Assembly: GCF_013133775.1 (NCBI RefSeq)
Contig: NZ_JABGBO010000004.1
Coordinates: forward strand, 62,001-126,000
DNA from: Pelistega europaea
GTDB taxonomy: Bacteria; Pseudomonadota; Gammaproteobacteria; Burkholderiales; Burkholderiaceae_B
Reading direction: 5' to 3'
DNA: 64,000 bases
Shown: positions 1-9,700 of the stretch, one piece after another
Position numbering within the stretch: position 1 is the first letter of the stretch
How the letters are laid out: every line of letters begins with the position of its first letter
Made by a program: the position numbers and the translations under genes
Notes under the pieces: generated by a model
Database searches by the model: none
What the model saw: only the letters and a program-made list of their open reading frames with translations
Told to the model about the DNA's origin: nothing

Positions 1-290
1 GTCTGTGTGCCTGATGACGTCACCTGAAGTGATTGCTTACCTGTCGGTGTTTTAAGTGGAATACCTACCAAAGCAAAGACCTCATTATCCGATTTAAATA
101 CCAATACTCTTTTGCCTTGATACCGCACCTCAGGTAATGTTGCCGTCGCAACGGGGAGCTTCACTACCGCCACACCACCTGGCACAGGGTGATTTAAGCG
201 ATTCATAATGTAGTCGTTGGCAGATGCAGCGGTACCCACTGTCAATGCAAATAATATGACCGCCCTTTTCACCATCAACCCGTAATTCAT
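1..290 (-). CDS. Secreted M23-type peptidase family protein, N-terminal part (runs off the window)
   Basis: An open frame starts at ATG 288-290 and continues past base 1 without a stop, giving 96 residues. AGGAGG at 295-300 lies five bases before the ATG. The N-terminus has a basic start, a hydrophobic stretch and an AxA-type cleavage site (ATAASAND), so it is exported. The following PGGVAVVKLPVA and RYQGKRVLVF...ALVGIPL pattern resembles the N-terminal domain of betaproteobacterial M23 metallopeptidases that act on cell wall. The catalytic domain is outside the window, so the peptidase call rests on the N-terminal domain alone. It follows the GNAT gene by nine bases and is probably co-transcribed with it. 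Confidence 0.6.
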   Translation of the reverse strand, partial: MNYGLMVKRAVILFALTVGTAASANDYIMNRLNHPVPGGVAVVKLPVATATLPEVRYQGKRVLVFKSDNEVFALVGIPLKTPTGKQSLQVTSSGTQ

Positions 291-299
291 ACTACCTCC

Positions 300-788
300 T
301 TATTCGCCTAATTGCGATCTAAATTGAATAACTGCCTGCTCATCTGCATACTGTTTATACAGACTCTGTGCTACCTCATTATCCCTTGCAGTCATCCAGT
401 AAACCCGATTACATTTTTGCTCCTTAGCATAGTTGTACACAGCATCCATTAAACGTTTTGCAACCCCCTGCCGTCTTGCTGTAGGAGAAACGAATAAATC
501 CTCCAAATAACAACACTCACCGATATTCCACGTATTGGGGTGTATCAACAAATGAGCAAACCCTAATAACATCCCCATATCATTAAAAGCCCCTAAAGCC
601 ACCATATCCGCTCTGGTTGTCAATCTATTCCATGTATTTTGAGTTACAACATCCGAGAGATTATTCTCATAAAAGTTTAAATAGTCATACCATAGCGGTT
701 GCCAAGCATCAAAATCTTGTTTTTCTAATGAACGGACAAACACCTCTTTACCCCCCATTAAATGTCTGATGGCCTTATTAATAAGCAA
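300..788 (-). CDS. GNAT family N-acetyltransferase
   Basis: Predicted acetyl-CoA-dependent acetyltransferase of the GNAT fold; substrate unknown. The acetyl-CoA binding loop is visible as ARRQGVAKRLMDAV at about residues 103-117, preceded by the beta4 strand CYLEDLFVSP, and followed by the late motif RVYWMTARDN...AQSLYKQYA typical of small GNAT enzymes. The listed start is TTG at 788, 11 bases after the fdx stop; an internal ATG at 756-758 or GTG at 741-743 (just after GGGGGGTAAAGAG) is equally possible, since family similarity only begins at about VFVRSLEKQDFD. It sits where many isc operons carry iscX, and is probably co-transcribed with fdx; no link to Fe-S chemistry is evident. Confidence 0.8.
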   Translation of the reverse strand: MLINKAIRHLMGGKEVFVRSLEKQDFDAWQPLWYDYLNFYENNLSDVVTQNTWNRLTTRADMVALGAFNDMGMLLGFAHLLIHPNTWNIGECCYLEDLFVSPTARRQGVAKRLMDAVYNYAKEQKCNRVYWMTARDNEVAQSLYKQYADEQAVIQFRSQLGE

Positions 789-799
789 CCTATGATTTT

Positions 800-1141
800 C
801 TAGTGATTTTCTTTAGCGTGGTTGATGGTATATTTAGGAATTTCAATCACCAAATCAGTGTCAGCAACTTTTGCCTGACAGGAAAGTCTTGATGTAGGCT
901 TGAGCCCCCACGCCTTATCTAATAAATCTTCCTCGTCATCTGTCGCATCTTCGAGTGAATTAAAACCCTCTTTCACAATTACATGACAAGTCGTACATGC
1001 ACAGGACTTTTCACAAGCGTGTTCAACCTCAATCCCATTATCCAACAATACGTCTAAAATAGACTCCCCTTTGGGTGCATTGTCAATAACTTTACCTTCA
1101 GGTAGCAATTCTTCATGGGGTAATACAGTAATTTTAGGCAT
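800..1141 (-). CDS. fdx: ISC-type [2Fe-2S] ferredoxin
   Basis: Adrenodoxin-like ferredoxin of 113 residues that supplies electrons for Fe-S cluster assembly on IscU. The cluster ligands follow the family pattern C-x5-C-x2-C...C at Cys43, Cys49, Cys52 and Cys88, and the extra non-ligand Cys47 of ISC ferredoxins is also present ([11 protein letters not shown]). Length matches the family (about 111). It is separated from hscA by 169 bp that contain a terminator-like hairpin, so it may be transcribed partly from its own promoter. The nearest strong Shine-Dalgarno (AAGGAG) is unusually far from the ATG, with a three-codon ATG-AAG-TTT-TAA in between. Confidence 0.95.
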   Translation of the reverse strand: MPKITVLPHEELLPEGKVIDNAPKGESILDVLLDNGIEVEHACEKSCACTTCHVIVKEGFNSLEDATDDEEDLLDKAWGLKPTSRLSCQAKVADTDLVIEIPKYTINHAKENH

Positions 1142-1212
1142 TTTAAAACTTCATCTCAGAATCAATCTCCTTTTATTTAAGCTCAATAAAAAGAGGTTTT
1201 AATTATTACACT

Positions 1213-1237
1213 AAAAACATCAAAGACAATCTTTGAT
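1213..1237 (-). terminator. Hairpin with U-tract between hscA and fdx
   Basis: Reading on the minus strand, ATCAAAGA-TTG-TCTTTGAT forms an 8-bp stem with a 3-base loop, followed by GTTTTT. It lies just after the hscA stop and before fdx, so it should end or attenuate iscRSUA-hscBA transcription. A candidate promoter for fdx follows or overlaps it (TTGTCT, 16 bp, AATAAT on the minus strand). Confidence 0.6.
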
Positions 1238-1310
1238 TATCTAATAAAAGACAGCTCTTCATTTGCTGATTAAAGATAACAACACCAAACTGCCTTTGCC
1301 TAGACATAAA

Positions 1311-3170
1311 TCATAAGCTCTCTAATGTTTTACCAGCCAAAGCACGACGAATACTACGATCCATGCGTCTAGCAGCAAAATCATCGGTTAACTTAGAAAA
1401 AGCAGCCACTTGAGCACGGATAGCATTTACATCATCAGAGGTTGCCATCTGCTGGGTTTTGGCAAGCATTTCTTCAATGGCAGTTAACTCTTGCTCACTC
1501 AATAAATCTTTATCTTCATCCAATGCAGATTGAACCGTTTCGACTAATTGGCGTGCATTCACTTGCTCTTCTCGCAACATTCGTTGTTGTGCATCATAGT
1601 CAGATTGTGACATACTGTCTTCTAGCATTTTCGTAATGGCTTCATCGCTCAAACCATAACTTGGTTTAACCGTAATAGATGCCTCAACGCCAGTACTCAT
1701 CTCGCGAGCAGTCACACTTAATAGACCATCAGCATCCACTTGAAATGTCACCCGAATTCTCGCAGCACCTGCCACCATAGGAGGAATACCACGCAACTCA
1801 AAACGAGCCAGAGAGCGATTAGCATCAACCAACTCACGCTCACCTTGAACAACGTGGATACTCATCGCAGTTTGACCATCTTTAAAGGTGGTAAAGTCCT
1901 GTGCACGAGCGACTGGAATAGTACTATTACGGTCGATAATACGCTCAACCAACCCCCCCATTGTCTCAATACCTAGTGACAAAGGAGTAACGTCAAGCAA
2001 CAGCCAATCTTCACCAGCCATACGATTACCCACCAACTTATTTGCTTGCAGTGCGGCACCCATCGCAACAACCTTGTCAGGATCTAAGTTAGTCAGTGGC
2101 GTTTTTCCAAAAAAAGCTCCCACCATCTGCTGAACAATAGGCATACGGGTAGAGCCACCCACCATAACGACACCTTTTACATCGCTAGGCTTAAGATGAG
2201 CATCTTTTAAAGCCTGTTGCGTCTTCTCCAAAGTACGCTCAACTAAACTTGTGGCAAGATTCTCGAAATGGTTTCTCGGATAGTTCAAATCAATATGCAA
2301 ACCATCTGATAAATTAACCTGAAAATAAGCCTTGGGTTGTGACGTTAAACGCTCACGCACTGTCTTGGCTACAGACAAGAGCAAACGCTTATCCTGTGCA
2401 CTCAGAGTGCTAGTATCGTGATGCTTCATTACATCATCGACAATCATCTTGTCAAAATCATCGCCACCTAATTGCGTATCACCGCCTGTAGCAATAACCT
2501 CAAAAACTCCTTTACTTAATCTCAAAATTGAAATATCAAAGGTACCACCACCGAGATCATATACCGCATAAACCCCTTCTGCCTCATTATCTAAACCATA
2601 AGCAATAGCAGCAGCAGTAGGCTCGTTTAGCAGACGCAAGACATTCAACCCAGCCAGGCGAGCAGCATCCCGAGTTGCTTGACGCTGAGCATCATCAAAA
2701 TACGCTGGCACTGTAATCACTGCGCCAGTAATATCATCACCCAAAGAATCCTCAGCTCGTTGGCGCAACTTTGCCAAAATCTGTGCAGACACCTCAACTG
2801 GACTAACATCTCCCTGAGTTGTCTTAATACGAACACTTCCCTCATCTTTTTTCAACTGATAAGGCAAACCCAAACCTACAGATTCTTCGTAAGAACGACC
2901 CATTAAACGTTTAATGGATAATAACGTATTATAGGGATCACGGTTTTGTGCTCGTACTGCTTGTGCACCAATATGCACAGAGCCATCCTTGAGATAACGC
3001 ACAGCTGATGGTAGCAACATCTTACCTTGTTCATCTGGCAACACCTCTACATTACTGTTGCGTACTGTTGCTACCAAAGAATGCGTGGTTCCTAAATCAA
3101 TCCCCACAGCTAGTTTGCGCTGATGCGGTGCGGGAGCTTGACCTGGTTCTGAAATTTGTAAAAGTGCCAT
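1311..3170 (-). CDS. hscA: Fe-S assembly Hsp70 chaperone HscA
   Basis: Specialised Hsp70 that, with HscB, binds the LPPVK motif of IscU and drives cluster release by ATP hydrolysis in the cytoplasm. The 619 residues match the HscA length. The ATPase domain shows the phosphate-1 motif [12 protein letters not shown] near residue 23, a [12 protein letters not shown] motif near 205 and the adenosine motif [10 protein letters not shown] near 336. The substrate-binding domain follows from about residue 390 ([14 protein letters not shown]). hscB lies upstream with four bases between them, and iscU and iscA precede it, so the ISC assignment over DnaK is firm. Confidence 0.97.
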   Translation of the reverse strand: MALLQISEPGQAPAPHQRKLAVGIDLGTTHSLVATVRNSNVEVLPDEQGKMLLPSAVRYLKDGSVHIGAQAVRAQNRDPYNTLLSIKRLMGRSYEESVGLGLPYQLKKDEGSVRIKTTQGDVSPVEVSAQILAKLRQRAEDSLGDDITGAVITVPAYFDDAQRQATRDAARLAGLNVLRLLNEPTAAAIAYGLDNEAEGVYAVYDLGGGTFDISILRLSKGVFEVIATGGDTQLGGDDFDKMIVDDVMKHHDTSTLSAQDKRLLLSVAKTVRERLTSQPKAYFQVNLSDGLHIDLNYPRNHFENLATSLVERTLEKTQQALKDAHLKPSDVKGVVMVGGSTRMPIVQQMVGAFFGKTPLTNLDPDKVVAMGAALQANKLVGNRMAGEDWLLLDVTPLSLGIETMGGLVERIIDRNSTIPVARAQDFTTFKDGQTAMSIHVVQGERELVDANRSLARFELRGIPPMVAGAARIRVTFQVDADGLLSVTAREMSTGVEASITVKPSYGLSDEAITKMLEDSMSQSDYDAQQRMLREEQVNARQLVETVQSALDEDKDLLSEQELTAIEEMLAKTQQMATSDDVNAIRAQVAAFSKLTDDFAARRMDRSIRRALAGKTLESL

Positions 3171-3174
3171 AAAC

Positions 3175-3675
3175 TTATGCCATTATTGATTGTATTTCTT
3201 GTCGAATTTTAGCCACAAACATGAGTTGCCGAACTTTTTCACTTGCGGTTGCATAGTCTTTTCTATGATCCAACAATTCAGTTAGGCAACTCTCCAACGC
3301 TTGTTCTTCTTGGTCTATAGTAGCAGCCAACTCAGCCAGCCCTGCCGCATCCTCACGCACGTCATCTAATGTCTCACGCCATTGCATTTGCTTCATTAAA
3401 AATGCAGTATCCATGCGTGTATTATTTTCAGCATCCACCGCCTGCCCAGCTAACTCACATAGGTAGGACGCACGTTTGACAGGATTCTTGAGTACGTCAT
3501 AGGCCTGATTAATACGTGCAGCCCACTGCATAGCGATACGCTTTTCTGCCGCACTAGCTGTAGCAAAACGGTCTGGATGTACACGTGCAGAAGCCTCACG
3601 CCATGCTTTTTCAAGCTGAGTGAGGTCTTGAGCAAAACTTGTTGGTAAATTAAATAAACTAAAATACGTATCCAT
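3175..3675 (-). CDS. hscB: J-domain co-chaperone HscB
   Basis: J-protein that delivers IscU to HscA and stimulates its ATPase. From ATG 3673-3675 the product has 166 residues, close to the 171 of E. coli HscB, and begins [11 protein letters not shown] as the family does; the frame is open further upstream, but GAGTGG sits seven bases before this ATG. The HPD motif is at residues 33-35 (ARVHPDRF). The C-terminal three-helix domain that contacts IscU covers about residues 90-166. Confidence 0.95.
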   Translation of the reverse strand: MDTYFSLFNLPTSFAQDLTQLEKAWREASARVHPDRFATASAAEKRIAMQWAARINQAYDVLKNPVKRASYLCELAGQAVDAENNTRMDTAFLMKQMQWRETLDDVREDAAGLAELAATIDQEEQALESCLTELLDHRKDYATASEKVRQLMFVAKIRQEIQSIMA

Positions 3676-3784
3676 GAAAAATCCACTCAATCCAATATCC
3701 ACATGAAATAGACAATCCTGCCCTTTCCATGTCATTGGCAAAACAGCGAAATCTCTATTATTAAAAAGTCGCTATCTCAACAAA

Positions 3785-4108
3785 TTAGACTGAAAATGAT
3801 TCACCACAGCCACAGCTGGCTTTTTCCTTAGGGTTTTTAAATTTAAATCCCTCATTTAAGCCCTCTCGCACAAAGTCCAACTCTGTACCATCGATATAGG
3901 GAAGACTCTTGGGATCCACAAAAACCTTTACATCAAAGCTCTCAAACACTTGATCATGAGCATCTAGCTCATCGACGTATTCTAGCTTATATGCCATACC
4001 TGAACAGCCAGAAGTGCGAACACCCACACGCAATCCTAAACCTTTACCTCTTTTATCAAGATTGCGTTGCACATGTTTAGCTGCTTTTTCAGTAAGAGTA
4101 ACTGCCAT
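3785..4108 (-). CDS. iscA: A-type Fe-S carrier protein IscA
   Basis: Carries or transfers Fe-S clusters to apo-targets. From ATG 4106-4108 it has 107 residues, the exact usual length, starting [10 protein letters not shown]; a GTG nine bases upstream abutting the iscU stop is also in frame but would add three residues. The three cluster cysteines are at 35, 99 and 101 (SGCSG and CGCGESF), the same numbering as in E. coli IscA. It follows iscU with only a few bases between. Confidence 0.96.
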   Translation of the reverse strand: MAVTLTEKAAKHVQRNLDKRGKGLGLRVGVRTSGCSGMAYKLEYVDELDAHDQVFESFDVKVFVDPKSLPYIDGTELDFVREGLNEGFKFKNPKEKASCGCGESFSV

Positions 4109-4117
4109 GATATTCAC

Positions 4118-4498
4118 TTATGCTTTTTTACTTTTGTAATCGGCTACTGCCGCCTTGATTGCATCTTCTGCCAAAATAGAGCAATGAATTTTTACAGGAG
4201 GCAAAGCCAATTCTTCTGCAATATCTGCATTACGAATTTCTAGAGCTTGATCTAATGTCTTGCCTTTCACCCATTCTGTTACTAGAGAACTAGAAGCAAT
4301 AGCTGAACCACAACCATAAGTTTTAAAACGAGCATCCTCAATAACACCAGCATCGTTCACTTTAATCTGTAATTTCATCACATCACCACAGGCTGGTGCA
4401 CCTACCATACCAGTACCTACGTTTTCATCACTTTTATCAAAAGAACCTACATTGCGTGGATTTTCATAGTGATCTAACACTTTATCACTGTATGCCAT
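4118..4498 (-). CDS. iscU: Fe-S cluster scaffold protein IscU
   Basis: Scaffold on which IscS, ferredoxin and the iron source assemble [2Fe-2S] and [4Fe-4S] clusters. All functional residues are present at family positions: Cys37, Asp39, Cys63 and Cys106, plus the HscA recognition motif LPPVK at residues 99-103. The 126-residue length is standard. The 130-bp gap to iscS upstream is larger than elsewhere in this operon; no terminator-like hairpin was recognised in it. Confidence 0.98.
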   Translation of the reverse strand: MAYSDKVLDHYENPRNVGSFDKSDENVGTGMVGAPACGDVMKLQIKVNDAGVIEDARFKTYGCGSAIASSSLVTEWVKGKTLDQALEIRNADIAEELALPPVKIHCSILAEDAIKAAVADYKSKKA

Positions 4499-4628
4499 AA
4501 TAAATTTCCCTAAAAATTTTTTGTATACCAGAAGTCATTGTCGGGATTTGACTTCTGTCTTGCTTTATTTCTGATAGAAGACTCTATAACAACTTACCCG
4601 ATAGCATTAGAGTCTCACAAAAAACCAA

Positions 4629-5840
4629 TTAGTGTGCTGCCCACTGAACAGTGCTTAAATCAATGCCTTCTTGAGCCATTTCCCAAAGAGGAGACATTTC
4701 ACGTAGCTTACCTACTCGTGCCTTAATGAGAGAAATCGCTGTCTCAATCTCCTCTGCTGTGGTAAACCGACCAATTGTGAAACGAATAGAACTATGGGCT
4801 AATTCATCATTGCGACCTAATGCACGCAGCACATAAGAAGGCTCCAAACTCGCTGATGTACATGCTGAACCACTTGATACTGCCAACTCTTTAATCGCCA
4901 TAATCAAGGACTCACCTTCGACATAGTTAAAACTAATATTGAGGTTATGTGCAACACGGTGTTCCATATCCCCATTAACATAAGTCTCAGGAATCTCTGA
5001 CAGCCCTTCTAATAAACGGTCTCGCAACACACGAATACGTTTATTTTCTTCAGCCATCTCCGCCTCAGCCAATGCAAACGCCTTGCCCATACCGACAATT
5101 TGATGGGTAGGTAAAGTACCCGAGCGAAAACCACGCTCATGACCACCGCCATGCATCTGCGCTTCAATACGTACACGAGGTTTACGACGCACATATAAGG
5201 CACCAATACCCTTGGGACCATAAATTTTATGTGCAGAAAGTGACATAAGATCAACTTTTAACTTAGTTAAATCAATATCTACTTTGCCTGCAGCCTGTGC
5301 AGCATCCACGTGGAATATAATACCCTTTTCACGGGTAATCTCACCGATTTTCTCAATATCCTGAACCACACCGATTTCATTATTAACCATCATCACAGAA
5401 ACCAAAATCGTGTCAGGACGCAAGGCAGCTTTAAAGGCATCTAAATCAATTAAACCATTTTCTTGCACGTCTAGATAGGTTACTTCAAACCCTTGACGTT
5501 CCAACTCACGCATCGTATCCAATACCGCCTTGTGCTCAGTACGAACAGTGATTAAATGCTTACCTTTTTCCTTGTAAAAATGTGCAGCCCCTTTCAGCGC
5601 CAAGTTATCTGATTCAGTTGCCCCTGAGGTCCAAATAATTTCACGAGGGTCTGCCTTGATGAGACTAGCCACTTGCGCACGTGCCTTTTCGACAGCAGCT
5701 TCGGCTTCCCAACCGTAAGCATGACTACGTGAAGCAGGATTACCGAAATGCTCAGTAAGCCAAGGAATCATCTCCTCGGCTACGCGGGGATCAACAGGCG
5801 TAGTCGCAGAGTAATCTAAATAAATAGGACGAGTTGACAT
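4629..5840 (-). CDS. iscS: Cysteine desulfurase IscS
   Basis: PLP enzyme that takes sulfur from L-cysteine as a persulfide and donates it to IscU and to tRNA thiolation. Seen: His104 (TEHKAV), Asp179 in HVDAAQ, the PLP lysine Lys205 in [10 protein letters not shown], and the mobile catalytic Cys327 in SSGSACTS. The 403 residues match group I IscS/NFS enzymes, and the long loop around Cys327 excludes SufS. It is the second gene of the isc operon, 22 bases after iscR. Confidence 0.98.
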   Translation of the reverse strand: MSTRPIYLDYSATTPVDPRVAEEMIPWLTEHFGNPASRSHAYGWEAEAAVEKARAQVASLIKADPREIIWTSGATESDNLALKGAAHFYKEKGKHLITVRTEHKAVLDTMRELERQGFEVTYLDVQENGLIDLDAFKAALRPDTILVSVMMVNNEIGVVQDIEKIGEITREKGIIFHVDAAQAAGKVDIDLTKLKVDLMSLSAHKIYGPKGIGALYVRRKPRVRIEAQMHGGGHERGFRSGTLPTHQIVGMGKAFALAEAEMAEENKRIRVLRDRLLEGLSEIPETYVNGDMEHRVAHNLNISFNYVEGESLIMAIKELAVSSGSACTSASLEPSYVLRALGRNDELAHSSIRFTIGRFTTAEEIETAISLIKARVGKLREMSPLWEMAQEGIDLSTVQWAAH

Positions 5841-5862
5841 AATTATTAAAACTCCAAAAATC

Positions 5863-6363
5863 TTAAGCTAACACAGAGCTCAACGCGTCACTTTTGCGTT
5901 GAAGGTGAACGGGAGTAGCTTCTGTATTTTGAATTTGTCGCATACGTTGTTGATCCACAAGCTCCTGTAAACTTACGGAGTCAAGATAATCCACCATACG
6001 GCGATTTAAGTTACTCCAGAGCTCGTGTGTCATGCAATGACCACTATCTCTGCCATCTCGCCCGCTTGTACAGGGTGTCTTATTGCCACAGCCTGTAGCA
6101 TCAAGCGGTTCATCAACAGCAAAGATAATGTCAGCTATTGTAATATCGCGAGCATACTTCGCTAGCGTATATCCACCACCTGGACCACGCACACTCTCGA
6201 CAAGCTCATGGCGACGTAGTCGACCAAAAAGCTGCTCTAGATAGGAAAGGGAAATATTCTGACGCTGGCTAATCGCCGCAAGAGTGACAGGGCCTGCATG
6301 ATGGCGTAAACCTAAATCAATCATCGCAGTCACTGCAAAACGACCTTTAGTTGTTAATCTCAT
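5863..6363 (-). CDS. iscR: Rrf2-family [2Fe-2S] regulator IscR
   Basis: Represses the isc operon when it holds a [2Fe-2S] cluster, sensing Fe-S demand. The Rrf2 winged helix covers residues 1-80 ([11 protein letters not shown], and [12 protein letters not shown] as recognition helix). Cluster ligands are Cys92, Cys98, Cys110 and probably His113. The spacing between the second and third cysteine is eleven residues ([11 protein letters not shown]) rather than the five of E. coli IscR, an insertion in the cluster loop. Two IscR type-1-like sites lie directly upstream, as expected for autorepression. Confidence 0.95.
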   Translation of the reverse strand: MRLTTKGRFAVTAMIDLGLRHHAGPVTLAAISQRQNISLSYLEQLFGRLRRHELVESVRGPGGGYTLAKYARDITIADIIFAVDEPLDATGCGNKTPCTSGRDGRDSGHCMTHELWSNLNRRMVDYLDSVSLQELVDQQRMRQIQNTEATPVHLQRKSDALSSVLA

Positions 6364-6377
6364 AGCAATTTCCTTGT

Positions 6378-6402
6378 ATAACCAAGTATTTTACTCAAGT
6401 AT
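6378..6402 (-). promoter_or_regulatory. IscR type-1-like operator, proximal
   Basis: On the minus strand this 25-mer runs from ATACTTGAGTA to ACTTGGTTAT. Compared by eye with the E. coli type-1 consensus (ATASYYGACTR, three W, YAGTCRRSTAT) it agrees at 21 of 25 positions, including the outer ATA and TAT. It ends 15 bp upstream of the iscR ATG. Confidence 0.65.
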
Positions 6403-6407
6403 AACAA

Positions 6408-6432
6408 ATACCCGAGTAAATTGCTAGGGAAT
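6408..6432 (-). promoter_or_regulatory. IscR type-1-like operator, distal
   Basis: A second 25-bp site on the minus strand, from ATTCCCTAGCA to ACTCGGGTAT, agrees with the type-1 consensus at about 20 of 25 positions, best in the right half. It sits 30 bp from the proximal site. A TATACT -10-like hexamer between the two sites places both across the presumed iscR promoter. Confidence 0.6.
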
Positions 6433-6774
6433 TGTGGTTTTTAACAACACTTTTTTATTTCTAGCGGTATTATACCTCACAAAACTGTAAAAAACCCTAT
6501 AAATCACTGGGTTTTTGGAAAAATTCTTTCTAAGCAAATAGATAGCTTATAAGGAAACTCTGCTGCTTTTAAAGAAACTTCTACCAAGATTCCTGATACT
6601 AAAGAAAATCTAATAAATACCTGCAAGCCCATCATGAAAAATCTTAAACAAAATAGCCTATAAATCCTTAAAAAATAACAACTTAAACTAAATTGTAACA
6701 AATCAAAAAAAAAAAAAACAAAATGTTAATAAGTTTTATACTGAAACATGATATGACAAAGGGAGAAAAATATC
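6433..6774 (+). promoter_or_regulatory. Autotransporter promoter region with A14 tract
   Basis: AT-rich gap without a convincing gene. A TATACT -10-like hexamer lies at 6737-6742, with no good -35; instead an uninterrupted run of 14 A lies at 6705-6718, at the expected -35/UP-element position. AAAGGGAG at 6758-6765 is the ribosome binding site for the autotransporter. The homopolymer could vary in length by slippage and change expression. Confidence 0.5.
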
Positions 6775-9700
6775 ATGTCAAAAGTAGTACAGACATTTCA
6801 ATTACATCCATTTCAGCGTCATCTTCTTACAGCCTTTATATTTATGGCTGTGGGAACAGGGTATGCAGTAGGAGCTGAGTATACCTACTATAGTGGTTAT
6901 GGTGGTATAAACGAACTAGACGTCGATTACCACCACGATATATCACAAGAAGCGTGGCAAAAATTTTTGGCATTAAAGGGTAGACAAGCAAGAGATGAAG
7001 AATATTGGGCCGTTGCAGCAGAAAATATTCAGTCAGACTATCTATCTAATCCGTTGGCAATCCAAAACGCTACCGTGCGCGGAGAGAATATTCGACAATT
7101 CGTAAATGCTATCCGACAGATTAATTTTGGATCAAACCAACGCACGTCTCCTGTAGGAACCTATGACTTGGGAAATAACTCGCTGGTTATTTCTAATGAA
7201 CATGTAAACAGTGGTTCAAGCCTCTTTTGGACAGCAAAACCAGGTACCCAACTCACTTATCAAGGAGATGGCAACAATGCACTTACGCTAGAATACTCTT
7301 TAAAAGCAGAATCTGATACATCTAACAAAGGTTATTACGATGCCGTTCAGATGGGTAGAAGTTCCTCTTCCTTTGTATTCAAAGACCTTGATTTAAATAT
7401 TCAAAATATAGATACCTCTGGGGGAGAAGGTACGGGCAAACAAGCTCGCTTAGAAGCTTTGGCTATCCAAGCAAAGGGAGCTGGTAATACGTCTTTTACC
7501 AATAACAAAACCACAAACCTATCTGTCCTTTCCCAAGCTACTACTCTGAGAAACAATGCTAATACACAGGACTTCGTTTCTGCTCGTGGTCTTTACGTTG
7601 CCAGAGATGATATTGATACCCTTGGTGATGGCTCTGACTATCAAGATACCAGTGTGTTAGGCACCTATGCACATTTTAATAATTTGAATATCCACGTTTT
7701 TGCCAATCAAAAAGCAGTGGGTATGACTTCTCGTCTTTCAACCAACAATGCTAATGCTGGCCAGCAGCTTACTGTAGATTTTACGACCGATGGTAATTTA
7801 AATATTAATACTTACTCAGCAAAAAATATTGCAGAAGGCATGGTGGTAGAGGCTTTACACTATACCCCAGCAACAAGTTCTTTTAAAAATACCATAGGCG
7901 GTAGTGCCGTTATTGCAGTCCAAGGAGGAGGAGAAAATTATGCACAAGGTATTAAACAAACAGCCGTATATGGCGGTAAAGTAAACACTGTCTTTAAGCA
8001 ATCCCTCACCATTAACGATAGAGTTAAAAATGCCCAAGGCGATTCACTTAACACGCAAAATGATGCTGACTTCACAGGGCTATTTATGGGAACGGATAAT
8101 CGTGCCTATATTCGTACACCTATCTACGAGGGCTGGGTCAAGAGAGGATATGACTATTCATCCTACTTTAACCAACAACTTCAATTTGTCTATGAGGCTT
8201 TGGCACAAAATCCTAGTAGTAAGAATACCCTTTCTGTCCAAGGCCCATTATCTATCCAAGCCCAAAGTAGTGGTAGCCTGACAGGCATAGAGCTTAGAGA
8301 TATTATTAAGGCGGATACCTCCTTTACTGCAAAGGATACGACCACCATCAATCTTACCTCGCAACAAGCAAGTACTGGCTTAATAGGGCGAGCAGGTGAT
8401 TTAGATTTAATGGATATTTCGTTAGAAAATTATCGTTATACTCCCACAGGTAGCCCTGAGGTTGATCCACAAGCACTTTATGAACAAAACGAATCTATCA
8501 ACAATACCTCAGAGTTTTATAAAACAGTAGATATGCGACTTAAGGGAGCGGCGGCTTTAGGTTTAGATGATACCAATTGGACAACACTAAAAAATTGGAA
8601 GCAGGCAGTAAAAAATGGAAAATTAGTTTATGTCAAAGATGAAAATGACCGATATATTTCTCGTGTCATTACCCAAGATCACCGCCGTCATGTGCAATAT
8701 CACTTCCACGATACGCTAAATATTGACGCACAAGCTACTGAACAAAATGCCTTAGGTATTCAACTTATTACAGGCATCAATGGCTCTCAAACAGTCAAGG
8801 TAGACAAGGGAACAAACATTCACCTAGCCACACTAGAAGAATCCTACAAAGAAAACCCCACTTATGCTATTGGCGTTTACCTCTCATCCCCTACTGAGGC
8901 AGAACTTGACCCTACTCTTGTTGCCTCTTCTGCCGATGCGGGGAATGTGGGTAATCATGTACTTCTTGAAGGACCTACACATATTGATGCACAAACCCAT
9001 GTTGCAAACAAAGAGCATGGCTATGTCTCCATGTTAGAAGGTAGACTAAGTCACTTGCGTGTCAATACTCAAAACACAAGCGACAGCATTGAGGCATTGG
9101 GACAAATGTCAACATCCAATGGTGCACAAAACACATGGTTCTTTAACTCTCCTAGCAGTTATCTCAAAGGGGATATTCTTGCTACCGATAGCGGTAAAAA
9201 TACACTTAACTTTGCTAACAATGCCTCTTGGACAGGGAAAGCGACTCGTCAACCCAAAGCAGAGAGACTACTACGTGCAGCCAATATAAATGACACGAGT
9301 AACATAACTGCTGATAATCCTGAAATCAGCGTCCATGACACTATTCGGGTATTGAATAGACAACAAGCCGATGCTGGTCTTAATAACATCAGTCTCAATA
9401 ATGCACGATGGAATATGACAGATACCAGCTATCTCAGTCATCTTGATATGAATAATAATGCTATTGCTAATATGCGTGCGGATGATAATCGCTATAGTTA
9501 CCTCGTCGCAGAAAACTTAACTGGTACAGGTGGCACGATTTTACAGGATATTGATGTACGTACTATGGAAAGTGACAAAGTACTTGTTCACGGTAACTTC
9601 ACTGGTGAACATTATCTTGATATTTACCAAAAAGATAACTACCGTCCTGCAGAAGATGACTATGTAGAAGGTGTTGGTCTCGTATTAGCTCGTGTTAAGT

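Noticed and set aside
6504-6701. 65-codon minus-strand ORF in the iscR-autotransporter gap
   Set aside because: AT-rich, no ribosome binding site, no family; it lies in the promoter region of the autotransporter.
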